Assembly: GCA_947447955.1 (NCBI GenBank) | Contig: CANFLS010000029.1 | Span: 1-32,550 of the forward strand | Source: Flavobacteriales bacterium | GTDB taxonomy: Bacteria > Bacteroidota > Bacteroidia > NS11-12g > UBA955 | Direction of reading: 5' to 3' | DNA length: 32,550 nt | In this document: positions 20,074 to 29,934 of the stretch, one piece after another | How positions within the stretch are numbered: position 1 is the stretch's first letter | Layout of the letters: the number at the start of each line of letters is the position of its first letter | Translations under genes and position numbers: made by a program | The notes under the pieces: generated by a model | Told to the model about the DNA's origin: nothing | Database searches by the model: none | Seen by the model: the letters and a program-made list of their open reading frames with translations, nothing else

Positions 20074-21380
20074 GAACCAAATCAATTCATACCCCTAAAG
20101 TAAATGTAATTACTTTGGGTTGCAGCAAGAATACTGTCGATTCAGAAGTGCTTATGGCGCAATTGCAAGCAAGTAAGTTTGATGTTGCTCATGAAAGTAA
20201 AACCGAAGATTCAGATATTGTGATCATCAATACCTGCGGATTCATTGAAAATGCAAAACAAGAAAGTATTGACACCATTTTGCGATTTGCAGATGCAAAA
20301 GCAAATGGACAAATTGAAAAATTATATGTAACAGGTTGCTTGTCACATCGTTATAAAGACGATTTAATGGGCGAAATTCCTGAGGTAGACGCCTGGTTTG
20401 GAACTTTAGAGTTACCAAACTTATTAAAAACAGTTGGCGCCGATTATAAGCACAATCTTTTGGGTGAACGTTTACAAACTACACCAAAGCACTATGCCTA
20501 TTTGAAAATTGCGGAAGGATGTAATCGTCCTTGTTCTTTTTGTGCAATACCACTCATGCGAGGCAATCATGTGAGTAAGTCAATTGAATTTTTGGTTCAA
20601 GAAACTAAGAATTTGGTTAAAAATGGCACAAAGGAAATCATGCTCATTGCCCAAGATTTAACCTATTACGGATTAGATAATTACGGGGAAAGAAAGCTTG
20701 CAGACTTATTGCGAAATTTGAGTGATATTGAAGGATTAGAATGGATTCGTTTGCATTATGCTTATCCATCGCAATTTCCTATGGATGCCATTAAAGTAAT
20801 GGCTGAAAGAAGCAATATTTGCAAATATCTAGATATGCCTATTCAGCATATTTCAGACAATATGTTAAAGGCAATGCGCCGCGGTATCACCCGCCGCAGA
20901 ACCATTGAGGTAATCAATGAAATTCGTCAAATGGTACCTGAAATCGCACTTAGAACAACAATGCTAGTGGGTCACCCAGGTGAAACGGAAGAAGATATTG
21001 TTGACTTATTAAATGCGTTGGATGAGATTAAGTTTCAGCGTTTGGGCGTATTCACCTATTCACATGAGGATAACACCCATGCATATACCTTAGAAGATAT
21101 TATCCCTCAAGAAGAAAAACAAGAACGTGCCAATAGGGTCATGGAAAAACAAATGGATATCAGTTGGGCTTATAACCAATCTTTGGTTGGAACTACCCAA
21201 AAGGTTTTGTTTGATAGACTTGAAAATGATCATTTTGTGGGAAGAACCCAATACGATAGCCCAGAGGTTGATAATGAAGTATGGGTTCCAATTGATGGCA
21301 ATTACGTGCGAATGGGAGATTTTGCAAACGTATTGATTACAGAAGCAACCCATTACGATTTGAACGGTAAATTGGTTTAA
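20070..21380 (+). CDS. rimO: Ribosomal protein S12 methylthiotransferase RimO
   Basis: The 436-residue protein has an N-terminal MTTase domain with three Cys (C18 in LGCSKN, C56 in NTCGFI, C90 in VTGC) for the auxiliary cluster. A radical SAM domain follows with CNRPCSFC (C151, C155, C158), and a C-terminal TRAM domain. SKNTVDSE after the first Cys is diagnostic for RimO, against MiaB. It adds a methylthio group to Asp in ribosomal protein S12. Translation is coupled to ftsY by ATGA, and bshC follows after one base. Confidence 0.95.
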   Translation: MRTKSIHTPKVNVITLGCSKNTVDSEVLMAQLQASKFDVAHESKTEDSDIVIINTCGFIENAKQESIDTILRFADAKANGQIEKLYVTGCLSHRYKDDLMGEIPEVDAWFGTLELPNLLKTVGADYKHNLLGERLQTTPKHYAYLKIAEGCNRPCSFCAIPLMRGNHVSKSIEFLVQETKNLVKNGTKEIMLIAQDLTYYGLDNYGERKLADLLRNLSDIEGLEWIRLHYAYPSQFPMDAIKVMAERSNICKYLDMPIQHISDNMLKAMRRGITRRRTIEVINEIRQMVPEIALRTTMLVGHPGETEEDIVDLLNALDEIKFQRLGVFTYSHEDNTHAYTLEDIIPQEEKQERANRVMEKQMDISWAYNQSLVGTTQKVLFDRLENDHFVGRTQYDSPEVDNEVWVPIDGNYVRMGDFANVLITEATHYDLNGKLV

Positions 21381-21381
21381 T

Positions 21382-22968
21382 ATGAATTTCACAGTTTCCG
21401 ATTATCCTGTTAATTTTTTATCGGAAAGGCTGATCAATATTGCTTGGGGAAAAGAAATTACCCATTTATATCCGTATACAGGGACTTCTTCGATTATTGC
21501 TGCCGTAGAAAATAATATACGCAATTTTTTCGACAATTCAAAACGCAAGAAATTACATGATATTATCTTAGGGCAATATGTAGGCGTTGACTTGTCAAAA
21601 GAGCAACAACAAAATGTTGCTTTGATCCTTCAAGAAAATACATTTACGGTAACAACAGGTCAACAAATTCATGTAGGATTGGGACCGATGTATGTTTGGA
21701 ATAAAATTGAATCTGTTTTAAATACAGTGGCTGTTTTAAAGTCGGAGAATCAGGCCTGTAATTATGTGCCAGTATTTTGGATGGCCACAGAGGATCATGA
21801 CTTTGAAGAAATCAAAGATGTGGTTCTCTTTGGCGAAAAGTATTCTTGGAATACCAATCAAAAGGGTCCGGTTGGTGGATTTGAAACAAGTGAATTAAAA
21901 GCGGTTTTCGATTCTATAAAATTGAAGTTTTCGAATGATATAGAAGCGTTGGGCAGATTGGAAATTGTTGAAGACATCTACTTGAAAGAGAAAATGACTT
22001 TGGCTCAATCCACTCGGTTGTTGGTGCAATTTATTTATGGTGAAACTGGATTGTTGGTTTTAGATCCAAACGATGCGCAATTGAAGTCAATGAGTAAAGA
22101 TTTATGGCATCAAGATATTTTAAAGAGAAGTATTTATCCCGCTTATATTGAACAAAACAACCAATTGCTAAATGCTGGTTTTACAACCCCAGCTTATGCC
22201 AGAGAAATAAACTGTTTTTATATTGAAGAGGGACAAAGGGAGCGTATTGAATATTCAAATGAGAAATTCACCCTGGTAGATTCTAAAAAAGAATTTACGA
22301 TGGTAGAAATGGAAGAACTTATTGAAAATTCGCCAGAGCATATAAGTCCCAATGTGTTATTGCGTCCTCTTTACCAGCAAAGTATTTTACCCAATGTGGT
22401 TTATATAGGAGGACCCGCGGAATTTGCATATTGGATGCAGTGTTCAAAAGCATTTGAAGTGTGTGGTATTCCGGCTCCAAGAATTCAATTGAGATTGAGT
22501 AGTGTTTATTTGTCGGCACATGTTTCGAAAAAGCTTCAAAAGTTAAGCCTAACCACAAATGACATGTGGCAAACTTGGGAAGAAATTGAATCTAAGATCA
22601 TACAACAGCAAGCTGAAAAATATACATTAGACAATCATATTGAAAAACTAAATGAAAGTTTTGAAAATGTGCGTCAATCGCTTTACGAAATCAAATCTGC
22701 TCAGTTAAAAGAGATCAAAAAGCAACAAGATGAGATGTTGAAGGGATTGAAGAAGGTATCTGTTGAATTTAAGAATAGTGCTGAAAACAATAACCAACTT
22801 TCAAAAGATTTAACAACGGCTAGAATTTTAAAAAATGAGTATTTCGATGTGCAAAATGCCCAAGAAAGAAACTTGTTTTGGTTAGAATTGTATTTGAAAG
22901 ATGGATTGTTTTTAAATTCTGAAAATAATAATGCCCAAGAGATCATTTCATTTTTATTGATTCAATAA
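21382..22968 (+). CDS. bshC: Bacillithiol biosynthesis cysteine-adding enzyme BshC
   Basis: The 528-residue protein resembles BshC in length and motifs: an N-terminal segment with VGLGPMYVWNKIESVL, the VPVFWMATEDHDFEEI segment at about 132-146, GPVGGFETSE, LRPLYQQSILPNVVYIGGPAEFAYW at about 331-355, and a C-terminal coiled coil (about 400-480). Family knowledge assigns it to the last step of bacillithiol synthesis, addition of cysteine to GlcN-malate. BshA and BshB are not in this window. The gene starts one base after rimO, which suggests co-transcription. Confidence 0.92.
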   Translation: MNFTVSDYPVNFLSERLINIAWGKEITHLYPYTGTSSIIAAVENNIRNFFDNSKRKKLHDIILGQYVGVDLSKEQQQNVALILQENTFTVTTGQQIHVGLGPMYVWNKIESVLNTVAVLKSENQACNYVPVFWMATEDHDFEEIKDVVLFGEKYSWNTNQKGPVGGFETSELKAVFDSIKLKFSNDIEALGRLEIVEDIYLKEKMTLAQSTRLLVQFIYGETGLLVLDPNDAQLKSMSKDLWHQDILKRSIYPAYIEQNNQLLNAGFTTPAYAREINCFYIEEGQRERIEYSNEKFTLVDSKKEFTMVEMEELIENSPEHISPNVLLRPLYQQSILPNVVYIGGPAEFAYWMQCSKAFEVCGIPAPRIQLRLSSVYLSAHVSKKLQKLSLTTNDMWQTWEEIESKIIQQQAEKYTLDNHIEKLNESFENVRQSLYEIKSAQLKEIKKQQDEMLKGLKKVSVEFKNSAENNNQLSKDLTTARILKNEYFDVQNAQERNLFWLELYLKDGLFLNSENNNAQEIISFLLIQ

Positions 22969-23014
22969 GTTTGAATCAATACTAAAATAGATTATCATTG
23001 CTATTCAAAAAATC

Positions 23015-24622
23015 ATGTTAAGTAAAACTATAGGAAAAGATCTAGGAGCATCGTTGGTGGTGTTTTTGGTGGCCCTTCCACTGTGCATGGGAGTTGCGTT
23101 GGCATCAGGAGGTAATGTAATTCAAGGTATTTTAGCAGGTGTAATCGGCGGTGTTATTGTTGGTGCCATTAGTGGATCTCATGTAAGTGTTTCTGGTCCT
23201 GCAGCAGGCTTGATTACAATCATAGAAAGTTCATTTGAAAGTTTAAAAGAATTAAATGCCGAACACTATTTAGAAGCATTTGCCCTTGCAGTAGTTTTAT
23301 CAGGTTTGATACAATTAATTTTGGGTGTCATTAAAATAGGTGTCATTGCAGATTTTATTCCTGTGTCGGTAATTAAAGGAATGTTGGCAGCCATTGGTAT
23401 CATCATGATTTTGAAGCAAGTTCCCCATTTGGTAGGTTATGACAAAGATGAGTTTGGGGAAGAAGAATTTTTGCAACATGACGGTCACAATACATTTTCG
23501 GAATTGTTCTTTTCCATTGAACAATTCACCATATTGGCCATAATTATTGGTTTAATTGGTTTGGTGCTTCATTTTTTATGGGACAATCCTAAATTTAAAG
23601 CCTATAAAATTACACAAGTTATACCTGCATCATTAATCACGGTAATATTAGGGATTTCAATTAATGAACTGGCATTAAAATTTTCGCCTGAATATGCGAT
23701 TAAGCCAGAACACATGGTTTCTGTGCCTGTATTATCAGATTCTGTGAATATTGGAAAATCGCTGCATGGTTTATATCAGCAATTTAATTTTCCAGATTTT
23801 CACTTTATTCAATCTATTGTAGTTTGGAAAATTGCCATTTTGTTGGCAATCGTTGCAAGTATAGAATCTTTACTGAGTTTAGAAGCGGGTGATAAAATTG
23901 ATACACAAAAAAGAACATCGCCAGCTAACAGAGAGTTGATTGCACAGGGAATAGGTAACGTTGTTGGTGGATTTGTTGGCGCATTGCCCATTACGGCTGT
24001 AATTTTCAGAACATCTGCGAATGTAAATGCAGGTGCTAAAACGAAATCGAGTACAATTTTCCACGGAATTTGGTTACTTGTATTTGTATTGTTTGCGCCA
24101 AAATTAATTAATAGAATTCCACTTTCTGCTTTAGCATCTATTTTGATTTATGTAGGTTATAAATTAGCCAAACCGATTTTATTTATTGAGCAGTTTAAAA
24201 AAGGGAAGAATGCGTTTTATCCATTTTTGGTTACAATAATCGCAATATTATTTTCTGATTTATTAATCGGTATTAGTATTGGATTATTGTTGGGATTTTA
24301 TTTTGTAATCAAATCTAATTTTCATAAATCATTCAATTTGGAACGTGAAGATAATAATGTACTTATACGTTTTCACCATCAAGCTTCTTTCTTAAATAAA
24401 TCCATTTTGAAACGAAAATTGGCTACAATTAAACCCAATGAATTTGTAGTGCTAGACTTTATCAATTGCACTTTCATGGATCCCGATATATTAGAGATTT
24501 TGACAAACTTTATGGCACATGCCGAGTTGAATAAAATTAGTGTTGAAATGAGCTTTGCCAGCGATTCACAAGAAACAAACATATTGAAAAGTATTAAATT
24601 ACCCTTGAATTATGGAAGATAA
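23015..24622 (+). CDS. SulP-family anion transporter with STAS domain
   Basis: The 535-residue protein has about 11-13 hydrophobic segments in the SulP core, starting KTIGKDLGASLVVFLVALPLCMGVALASG (4-32), with the SHVSVSGPAAGLITII motif at about 54-69. Later come LEAGDKIDTQKRTSPANRELIAQGIGNVVGGFVGALPIT (about 290-328). The C-terminal soluble part (about 450-530) is a STAS-like domain (RFHHQASFLNKSIL, FVVLDFINCTFMDPDI). Substrates in the family include sulfate, bicarbonate and other anions. The gene overlaps a beta-carbonic anhydrase by 11 bp, which points to bicarbonate transport (inference). A -7-like TAAGTTTG lies at 22966-22973, over the bshC stop, without a clear -33 partner. Confidence 0.93.
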   Translation: MLSKTIGKDLGASLVVFLVALPLCMGVALASGGNVIQGILAGVIGGVIVGAISGSHVSVSGPAAGLITIIESSFESLKELNAEHYLEAFALAVVLSGLIQLILGVIKIGVIADFIPVSVIKGMLAAIGIIMILKQVPHLVGYDKDEFGEEEFLQHDGHNTFSELFFSIEQFTILAIIIGLIGLVLHFLWDNPKFKAYKITQVIPASLITVILGISINELALKFSPEYAIKPEHMVSVPVLSDSVNIGKSLHGLYQQFNFPDFHFIQSIVVWKIAILLAIVASIESLLSLEAGDKIDTQKRTSPANRELIAQGIGNVVGGFVGALPITAVIFRTSANVNAGAKTKSSTIFHGIWLLVFVLFAPKLINRIPLSALASILIYVGYKLAKPILFIEQFKKGKNAFYPFLVTIIAILFSDLLIGISIGLLLGFYFVIKSNFHKSFNLEREDNNVLIRFHHQASFLNKSILKRKLATIKPNEFVVLDFINCTFMDPDILEILTNFMAHAELNKISVEMSFASDSQETNILKSIKLPLNYGR

Positions 24623-25244
24623 AATTAAATTGATGTTGAGTAATCGCGCTTGGGCGAAAGAAAAACTTGAAGGTGATACTGAGTACTTTTTAAATTTATC
24701 AAAAGATCAAGAACCCGATTATTTGTGGATTGGTTGTAGTGATAGCCGCGTTCCAGCCAATGAAATCATTGGCGCGCAACCAGGCGAATTATTTGTACAT
24801 AGAAATATCGCCAATTTGGTTGTTCATACTGATTTGAATTTGCTGAGTGTGTTAGAATATGCAGTAACCCATTTGGGTGTTAAGCACATTATTGTTTGTG
24901 GTCATACCGGATGTGGTGGGGTTAAAGCTTCGATGACACAAAACAATTTCGATTTGTTAAATAAGTGGTTAAGGAATTTGAAGGATATTTATTTTCATCA
25001 CAGATTAGAAGTTGATTCCATTGAAAGCGAAGAGGATAGGGTAAATAAGTTGGTTGAAATCAATGTTGTTGAGCAAGTGAATAACCTGGTGAAAACCAGC
25101 GTGGTTCAAAAAGCTTGGAAACATAAGCAAGCGCCGAAAATTCATGGCTGGGTTTACGACATGAAAACTGGGCTGCTAAATTCTGTGATAGAATTAAATC
25201 ATGAGTCACCCATAGATGAAACCTACAGATTTGATAATCTATAA
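24612..25244 (+). CDS. Beta-class carbonic anhydrase
   Basis: The 210-residue protein has all beta-carbonic anhydrase zinc and catalytic residues: C42, D44 and R46 in CSDSRVP, then H98 and C101 in CGHTGCGG. The numbering equals that of E. coli Can. It interconverts carbon dioxide and bicarbonate. The start lies within the SulP gene end (11-bp overlap in another frame), so the two are translationally coupled. Together they resemble the SulP-carbonic anhydrase pairs and fusions known in other bacteria, which supports bicarbonate as the substrate of the transporter. It is followed by a convergent gene 10 bp later. Confidence 0.96.
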   Translation: MEDKIKLMLSNRAWAKEKLEGDTEYFLNLSKDQEPDYLWIGCSDSRVPANEIIGAQPGELFVHRNIANLVVHTDLNLLSVLEYAVTHLGVKHIIVCGHTGCGGVKASMTQNNFDLLNKWLRNLKDIYFHHRLEVDSIESEEDRVNKLVEINVVEQVNNLVKTSVVQKAWKHKQAPKIHGWVYDMKTGLLNSVIELNHESPIDETYRFDNL

Positions 25245-25254
25245 GTTTTAAATC

Positions 25255-25962
25255 TTACTTAGGTCTTTTTGCTGATTTCTTATCAATGCGTAAATTGATA
25301 ATTTCAATGGTAAATGAAAATGCCATGGCAAAATAAATGTAACCTTTATTTATGTGCTGTTGGAATCCTTCAGCTAATAAAGACATACCAATCATAACTA
25401 AGAAAGAAAGTGCCAATATTTTTATTGATGGGTTATTGTTCACGAAATCAGAAATTGGTTTACTTGCTATCAACATGATAATCATTGAAATAACCACTGC
25501 AGCAATCATTACCCAAAGTTCTTTAGCCATACCAACAGCGGTAATAACACTGTCTAAACTAAAAACAACGTTTATTAATATCATCTGTAAAATGATGCTA
25601 GACCATCCTTTTGCTGAAGTTCTATCTTTGATTTCTTCTTCAACGCCTTTCATTTTTTCATGAATTTCATGAACACTTTGGTATAGTAAAAACAATCCTC
25701 CTACAATTAATAACAAATCCTTGCCACTGATTGGGTGGTTGAATAATTCAAACAAAGGGGTTTCTTGACGTTGTATAAAGTTTAAACCAAATAGCAAGAT
25801 GATTCTGACAACCATACCCAAAACCAAACCCATTGTTCTGGCTTTGCTTTGCTGATCTGTAGGCACCTTGGCCGCTAAAATTGAAATAAAGATGATATTA
25901 TCAATACCTAATACAATTTCTAAAATTGTTAGGGTGAATAAACTGATGAGTGCTTCGTTCAT
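25255..25962 (-). CDS. TerC-family integral membrane protein
   Basis: Starting at ATG 25962, which overlaps the miaA stop by four bases (ATGA), gives 235 residues; longer starts reach into miaA. About seven membrane segments are visible. The N-terminal LEIVLGIDNIIFISILA (about 14-30) and the later VFSLDSVITAVGMA segment carry the conserved acidic residues typical of TerC/Alx proteins, which move or bind metal ions such as Mn. An exact substrate is not identifiable. The coupling with miaA suggests the operon pRiA4b ORF-3-like gene, miaA, terC. Confidence 0.88.
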   Translation of the reverse strand: MNEALISLFTLTILEIVLGIDNIIFISILAAKVPTDQQSKARTMGLVLGMVVRIILLFGLNFIQRQETPLFELFNHPISGKDLLLIVGGLFLLYQSVHEIHEKMKGVEEEIKDRTSAKGWSSIILQMILINVVFSLDSVITAVGMAKELWVMIAAVVISMIIMLIASKPISDFVNNNPSIKILALSFLVMIGMSLLAEGFQQHINKGYIYFAMAFSFTIEIINLRIDKKSAKRPK

Positions 25963-26858
25963 TGTGTTGCAAATATAGATTGTATTGGTTGCTTTGGAGA
26001 AATCCAATTAGATGAAAATTGGTTTTTAAACCATGTAATTTGCCTTTTGGCGTAATTTCTTGTATGTTGTTTGATGTTTTCTATCGCTTTGTCTTGGCTA
26101 CAGAGGTTATTGAAACTTTCAAATAACTCAGAATAGCCCACAGTTTGAAGTGCTTTTAATTCTTGAAATGGAATCAATTCTCTCACTTCCTCAATCAAAC
26201 CATCTGAAACCATTTTGTCGACCCGTTCATTAATTCTGCGGTATAAATTATCTCTATGGTAATCAATGCAATAAAAGTCAACTTTTGCATCGCTTGGAAT
26301 TGTGCTATTTTTTTTGTATATTTCACTAAGTGGTTTGCCACAAAGTAAAACCAATTCTAATGCTCTTTTTACTCTTGAGGGATTGTCGAGCTTTACAAAA
26401 TCGGCAGCGTTGGGATCGATGGCCAAAAGTTGCTCTTTTAATCCCCACAAACCAATTTCTTTGAATTTTACTTCAATGGAATCTCTAAGTGCTTCATCTG
26501 TTTCAGGGAATTCATCAAGTCCCTCCAATAAAGCCTTGATATACAAGCCCGTACCTCCACAAATTACAGCAGAACCGTAATTGTTGAGTAATTGATTCAG
26601 AACAAGTTGTCCTTGCTTTTGAAAGTCGCCGGCATTAAAATGTTCGTGAATGGAGGTACAAGAAACAAAATGATGTTTGATTTCATTCAGTTCAGAATGA
26701 GTAGGTTTGGCTACGCCAATATTCAGTTCTTTGTAAATTTGACGGCTATCGGCATTGATAATTTCAGTGCCTAACTTTTTAGCAACGTCTATGGCAAGTT
26801 GTGTTTTTCCTGAGGCCGTAGCTCCACCAATCACAATGATTTGCCTATTTACAGACAT
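25959..26858 (-). CDS. miaA: tRNA dimethylallyltransferase MiaA
   Basis: The 299-residue protein has a P-loop GGATASGKT (11-19), DSRQIYKELNIGVAKPT (37-53), GGTGLYIKALLEGL and the C-terminal QTVGYSELF and RNYAKRQITWF motifs. These are the full set for isopentenyl transfer to A37 of tRNAs that read UNN codons. Length fits. The start overlaps the upstream gene stop by one base (TAATG) and the stop overlaps terC (ATGA), so all three are translationally coupled. Confidence 0.96.
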   Translation of the reverse strand: MSVNRQIIVIGGATASGKTQLAIDVAKKLGTEIINADSRQIYKELNIGVAKPTHSELNEIKHHFVSCTSIHEHFNAGDFQKQGQLVLNQLLNNYGSAVICGGTGLYIKALLEGLDEFPETDEALRDSIEVKFKEIGLWGLKEQLLAIDPNAADFVKLDNPSRVKRALELVLLCGKPLSEIYKKNSTIPSDAKVDFYCIDYHRDNLYRRINERVDKMVSDGLIEEVRELIPFQELKALQTVGYSELFESFNNLCSQDKAIENIKQHTRNYAKRQITWFKNQFSSNWISPKQPIQSIFATQ

Positions 26859-27502
26859 TACGGTTGTTTGTCTTCGCCGAAGCCATCCATATCCATTTCA
26901 TCGGTGCTGTCACCGTATGATTTGAATCCCAATTCATCTTCATCTTCCTCGTCATCATCGTCATCATCCACTTCCAACTCGCTTAATTCAGCAGTAAGTT
27001 CATTTTTGATTCCTTTAGTCGCCAATATTTTCGCTGCCAAAGCATCAAATTCATTGTCGTCGAGCAATTTGAATTTGCTATCTTCTCTTTGGCGTGGCGC
27101 TTTTCCTTCAGATTTGAACAAATTAGGGTAGGTCAATTTCGGGTCAGAATCAGCAATAGATAACAATTCAATATTAAGGGTCCAATTTGCCAAATAATCA
27201 GTAACATAAATAAACCTTTGGTGTGGGTCGTTTACATACTCTCTCAACTTGGCATTGTGCATCAAAATAACTGGAATTTCATCTTCTGATCCTTCATTAT
27301 CGCTCATGTCTTCTAACATGATTTCAAACAAGCGTTTCCATTTGGCATCGCTCACATAGAAACTCGCAAGTTCTTTTTTATCGAAACCAATTGCATCTTG
27401 AATAGCGTTATGAAAGTCAAAAAAAGTAGTAGATGGTTTTGCGTCAATCCATCTAATGATATCCTCTTGGTTTTCAAACCAAATTTTAAAGCGATAAACC
27501 AT
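26858..27502 (-). CDS. Plasmid pRiA4b ORF-3-like protein with acidic tail
   Basis: The ATG at 27502 gives 214 residues; a TTG three codons upstream is less likely. The N-terminal region (VYRFKIWFENQEDIIRWIDAKPSTTFFDFHNAIQDAIGFD, then HLASFYVSDAKW-like text at about 45-58) matches the IS1096 passenger/pRiA4b ORF-3 fold, widely found in Bacteroidota chromosomes next to miaA and not linked here to any transposon. Function is unknown. The C-terminal 40 residues are strongly acidic (DDDDDDEEDEDE), which suggests binding of a basic partner or of metal. A -7-like TAATTTTG (27516-27509, minus) lies just before the ATG, which would give a very short leader. Confidence 0.8.
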   Translation of the reverse strand: MVYRFKIWFENQEDIIRWIDAKPSTTFFDFHNAIQDAIGFDKKELASFYVSDAKWKRLFEIMLEDMSDNEGSEDEIPVILMHNAKLREYVNDPHQRFIYVTDYLANWTLNIELLSIADSDPKLTYPNLFKSEGKAPRQREDSKFKLLDDNEFDALAAKILATKGIKNELTAELSELEVDDDDDDEEDEDELGFKSYGDSTDEMDMDGFGEDKQP

Positions 27503-27576
27503 TTCATGCAAAATTAGTTATTCCGATTGAATTTTACCCGAAATATCATAGATTTCACTTATTTTCGTGTGTTTAT

Positions 27577-29913
27577 ATGAAAAAATGGTTGGTGGTTTTG
27601 GTGTTCATAGGCTTGTGTGGCCAATTGAGCGCGCAAAAAAGTGCTGAAAATAAGGAAGAGGTTTATTACGGTGATGTACGTGGATTCATTTATAATGAAC
27701 AAACTGGAGACCGTATGCCCGGAGCAACAGTTTATATTGTTGAAGCCAACCGTGCTGCCATTTCAGACCAAGATGGATTTTATGCACTAACAAATATCAA
27801 AACAGGAAATGTACATGTTCTTTGTTTTTCCGCAGGATTTGATACCATTTTAATTCCCAATTTGACAGTTTTTCCTGGATCTAATGTAAAGAAAGATTTC
27901 TATTTGAGTCCTTCCGATAAAGAAGGGAATGTGGGCAAAATTGACCAAGTAGATATCATAGCAAAATCAAAAAATAAAAATCCAAATATTTCTGTTCAAT
28001 CAGTTGATGCCAAAACCATTTATAAAATGCCTGCAGTAGGCGCTGAACCAGATATCATTCAATACTTGCAAGTTTTGCCAGGGGTTGTTTTTAGTGGGGA
28101 CCAAGGTGGTCAACTTTATATTCGTGGCGGATCACCAGTGATGAACAAAGTAATGTTAGATGGAATGACCATTTACAATCCTTTTCACTCAATTGGTTTG
28201 TTTTCGGTGTTTGAAACCGATTTGATTCAAACGGCAGACGTTTATTCTGCTGGATTTGGGGCTGAATACGGTGGCAGAATTTCTGCAGTAGTTGATATCA
28301 AAACCCGTGATGGTGATAAAAAGAAATTCAAAGGTAAAGTTGGATTAAGTACATTTTCAACCAAAATGTTGCTTGAATTTCCCTTGAAAAAATTTAAAGC
28401 GGGTGAAGACAACAGTACTTTGGTTGTTTCTTACAAGAATTCCTTCTTGAAGCAATCATCGCGTTTGTTTTATAATTATGCCAACCCAAGCAAGTTGCCT
28501 TACACCTTTGGTGATTTATTTGTAAAATACGGATCAAACTCAGCAAGTGGAGGATATACAAAATTGTATGCATTTAACTTCAGCGACAATGTAGATTTCC
28601 CAACATCAACAAGCTACGCATGGAACTCTTATGGTTTTGGAGGGAAGTTTTTGGTAGTACCTGAGCAGTCTAAAACCAAAGTTGACGGTTATTTCCTTTA
28701 TAGCAATTACGACATTGAGCAAAAAGAACTCGATGGAAAACCCAGAAGCAGCAGCATTGGTGGATTTAATATGGGAATGAATTTTTCATACAATTTCAAA
28801 AAAGACGAATTGAAATTTGGAATGGAAATCAATGGGTTTAGAACAATTTTCTCTATCTATAATTCAAACGATCGTTTTATTTCTCAAGATGAAAGTACTA
28901 CGGAAATCAACGGATTTGCGAACTATAAGTTTGTTAGAAAACGTTTCGTTGCCAATTTGGGATTAAGAGGTCAATATTATGCATCATTGAGCAATCAAAG
29001 TCTTGAACCGAGATTCCAAATTAGATATAATCCATTTGGTGGATTAGGAATCAAATTTGCTGCCGGTAAATACTCTCAGAATTTATTGTCGGCGATTAGC
29101 GATAGGGATGTAGTAAACTTATTTTATGGTTTTTTGTCTGGTCCAGATAACTTACCAAAGTCGTTCAATGGGCAAGATTTAACCCATAAACTTCAAACAG
29201 CCAATCATTTTGTTTTTGGTTTTGATTATGTAATTAAAAAACATTCTACTTTCAACTCTGAAATCTTTTTGAAGGATTTTACCCAGATTACCAATATCAA
29301 CCGCGACAAATTGTTTGACAACGATGAGTTTAACCTCGACAAACCAGCGAATTTGCGTGAAGATTTTGTAGTAGAATCTGGAAAAGCATACGGTGGAGAT
29401 ATCTCATACAAATACAGCCACAAAGGTTGGTATGTTTGGATGGTTTATTCTTTAACTTGGGTTACTCGTTTTGATGGAGTAAACACGTATCAGCCAACAT
29501 TTGATCGCCGTCATAATGCTAATGCCATGGTTTCTTACGAGTTTGATAAGAAAAACCCAACAGAAGTATCGTTGCGTTGGAATTTTGGTTCTGGATTTCC
29601 ATTTACCCAAACCCAAGGGTATTATGAGAAAAATAGTTTTTCTGGTGGAATTAGTACAGATTATACCTCCGGCAATGGAAGCCTAGGAATTGTATATGCT
29701 GGCTTGAACAAAGGTCGTTTGCCATATTATCACCGTTTAGATTTCTCTGTAAAAAGGACTTGGAAGTTGGTTGACAAACGTGAGTTCAATTTGATTTTCA
29801 GCATTACCAATGTCTATAACCGTAGTAATATTTTCTATTACGATCGTATCAAAAATATCCGTGTGGATCAATTGCCAATTCTACCTGCTTTGGGTGTGAA
29901 TTATACTTTCTAA
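27577..29913 (+). CDS. TonB-dependent outer-membrane receptor with CarboxypepD_reg domain
   Basis: The 778-residue protein has a Sec signal peptide (1-19, ending LSA/Q) and an N-terminal CarboxypepD_reg-like domain (about 30-112: VRGFIYNEQTGDRMPGATVYIVEANRAAISDQDGFYALTNIKTG). A plug domain (about 140-250) follows with DIIQYLQVLPGVV, YIRGGSPVMNKVMLDGMTIYNP and YGGRISAVVDIKTRDG. The rest is a 22-strand-type barrel ending at an aromatic C-terminus (GVNYTF). No SusD partner gene follows, so this is not a classic polysaccharide pair. The imported substrate (siderophore, vitamin or other) is unknown. Energy probably comes from the exbB-exbD-tonB cluster in the same window (inference). Confidence 0.93.
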   Translation: MKKWLVVLVFIGLCGQLSAQKSAENKEEVYYGDVRGFIYNEQTGDRMPGATVYIVEANRAAISDQDGFYALTNIKTGNVHVLCFSAGFDTILIPNLTVFPGSNVKKDFYLSPSDKEGNVGKIDQVDIIAKSKNKNPNISVQSVDAKTIYKMPAVGAEPDIIQYLQVLPGVVFSGDQGGQLYIRGGSPVMNKVMLDGMTIYNPFHSIGLFSVFETDLIQTADVYSAGFGAEYGGRISAVVDIKTRDGDKKKFKGKVGLSTFSTKMLLEFPLKKFKAGEDNSTLVVSYKNSFLKQSSRLFYNYANPSKLPYTFGDLFVKYGSNSASGGYTKLYAFNFSDNVDFPTSTSYAWNSYGFGGKFLVVPEQSKTKVDGYFLYSNYDIEQKELDGKPRSSSIGGFNMGMNFSYNFKKDELKFGMEINGFRTIFSIYNSNDRFISQDESTTEINGFANYKFVRKRFVANLGLRGQYYASLSNQSLEPRFQIRYNPFGGLGIKFAAGKYSQNLLSAISDRDVVNLFYGFLSGPDNLPKSFNGQDLTHKLQTANHFVFGFDYVIKKHSTFNSEIFLKDFTQITNINRDKLFDNDEFNLDKPANLREDFVVESGKAYGGDISYKYSHKGWYVWMVYSLTWVTRFDGVNTYQPTFDRRHNANAMVSYEFDKKNPTEVSLRWNFGSGFPFTQTQGYYEKNSFSGGISTDYTSGNGSLGIVYAGLNKGRLPYYHRLDFSVKRTWKLVDKREFNLIFSITNVYNRSNIFYYDRIKNIRVDQLPILPALGVNYTF

Positions 29914-29934
29914 TAAATTTCATTTAATTGCAAA

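Noticed and set aside
26858-27502. Mobile-element passenger gene, because of the pRiA4b ORF-3/IS1096 name
   Set aside because: No transposase, inverted ends or target duplication is visible, and it is coupled to miaA; the family is common in chromosomes.
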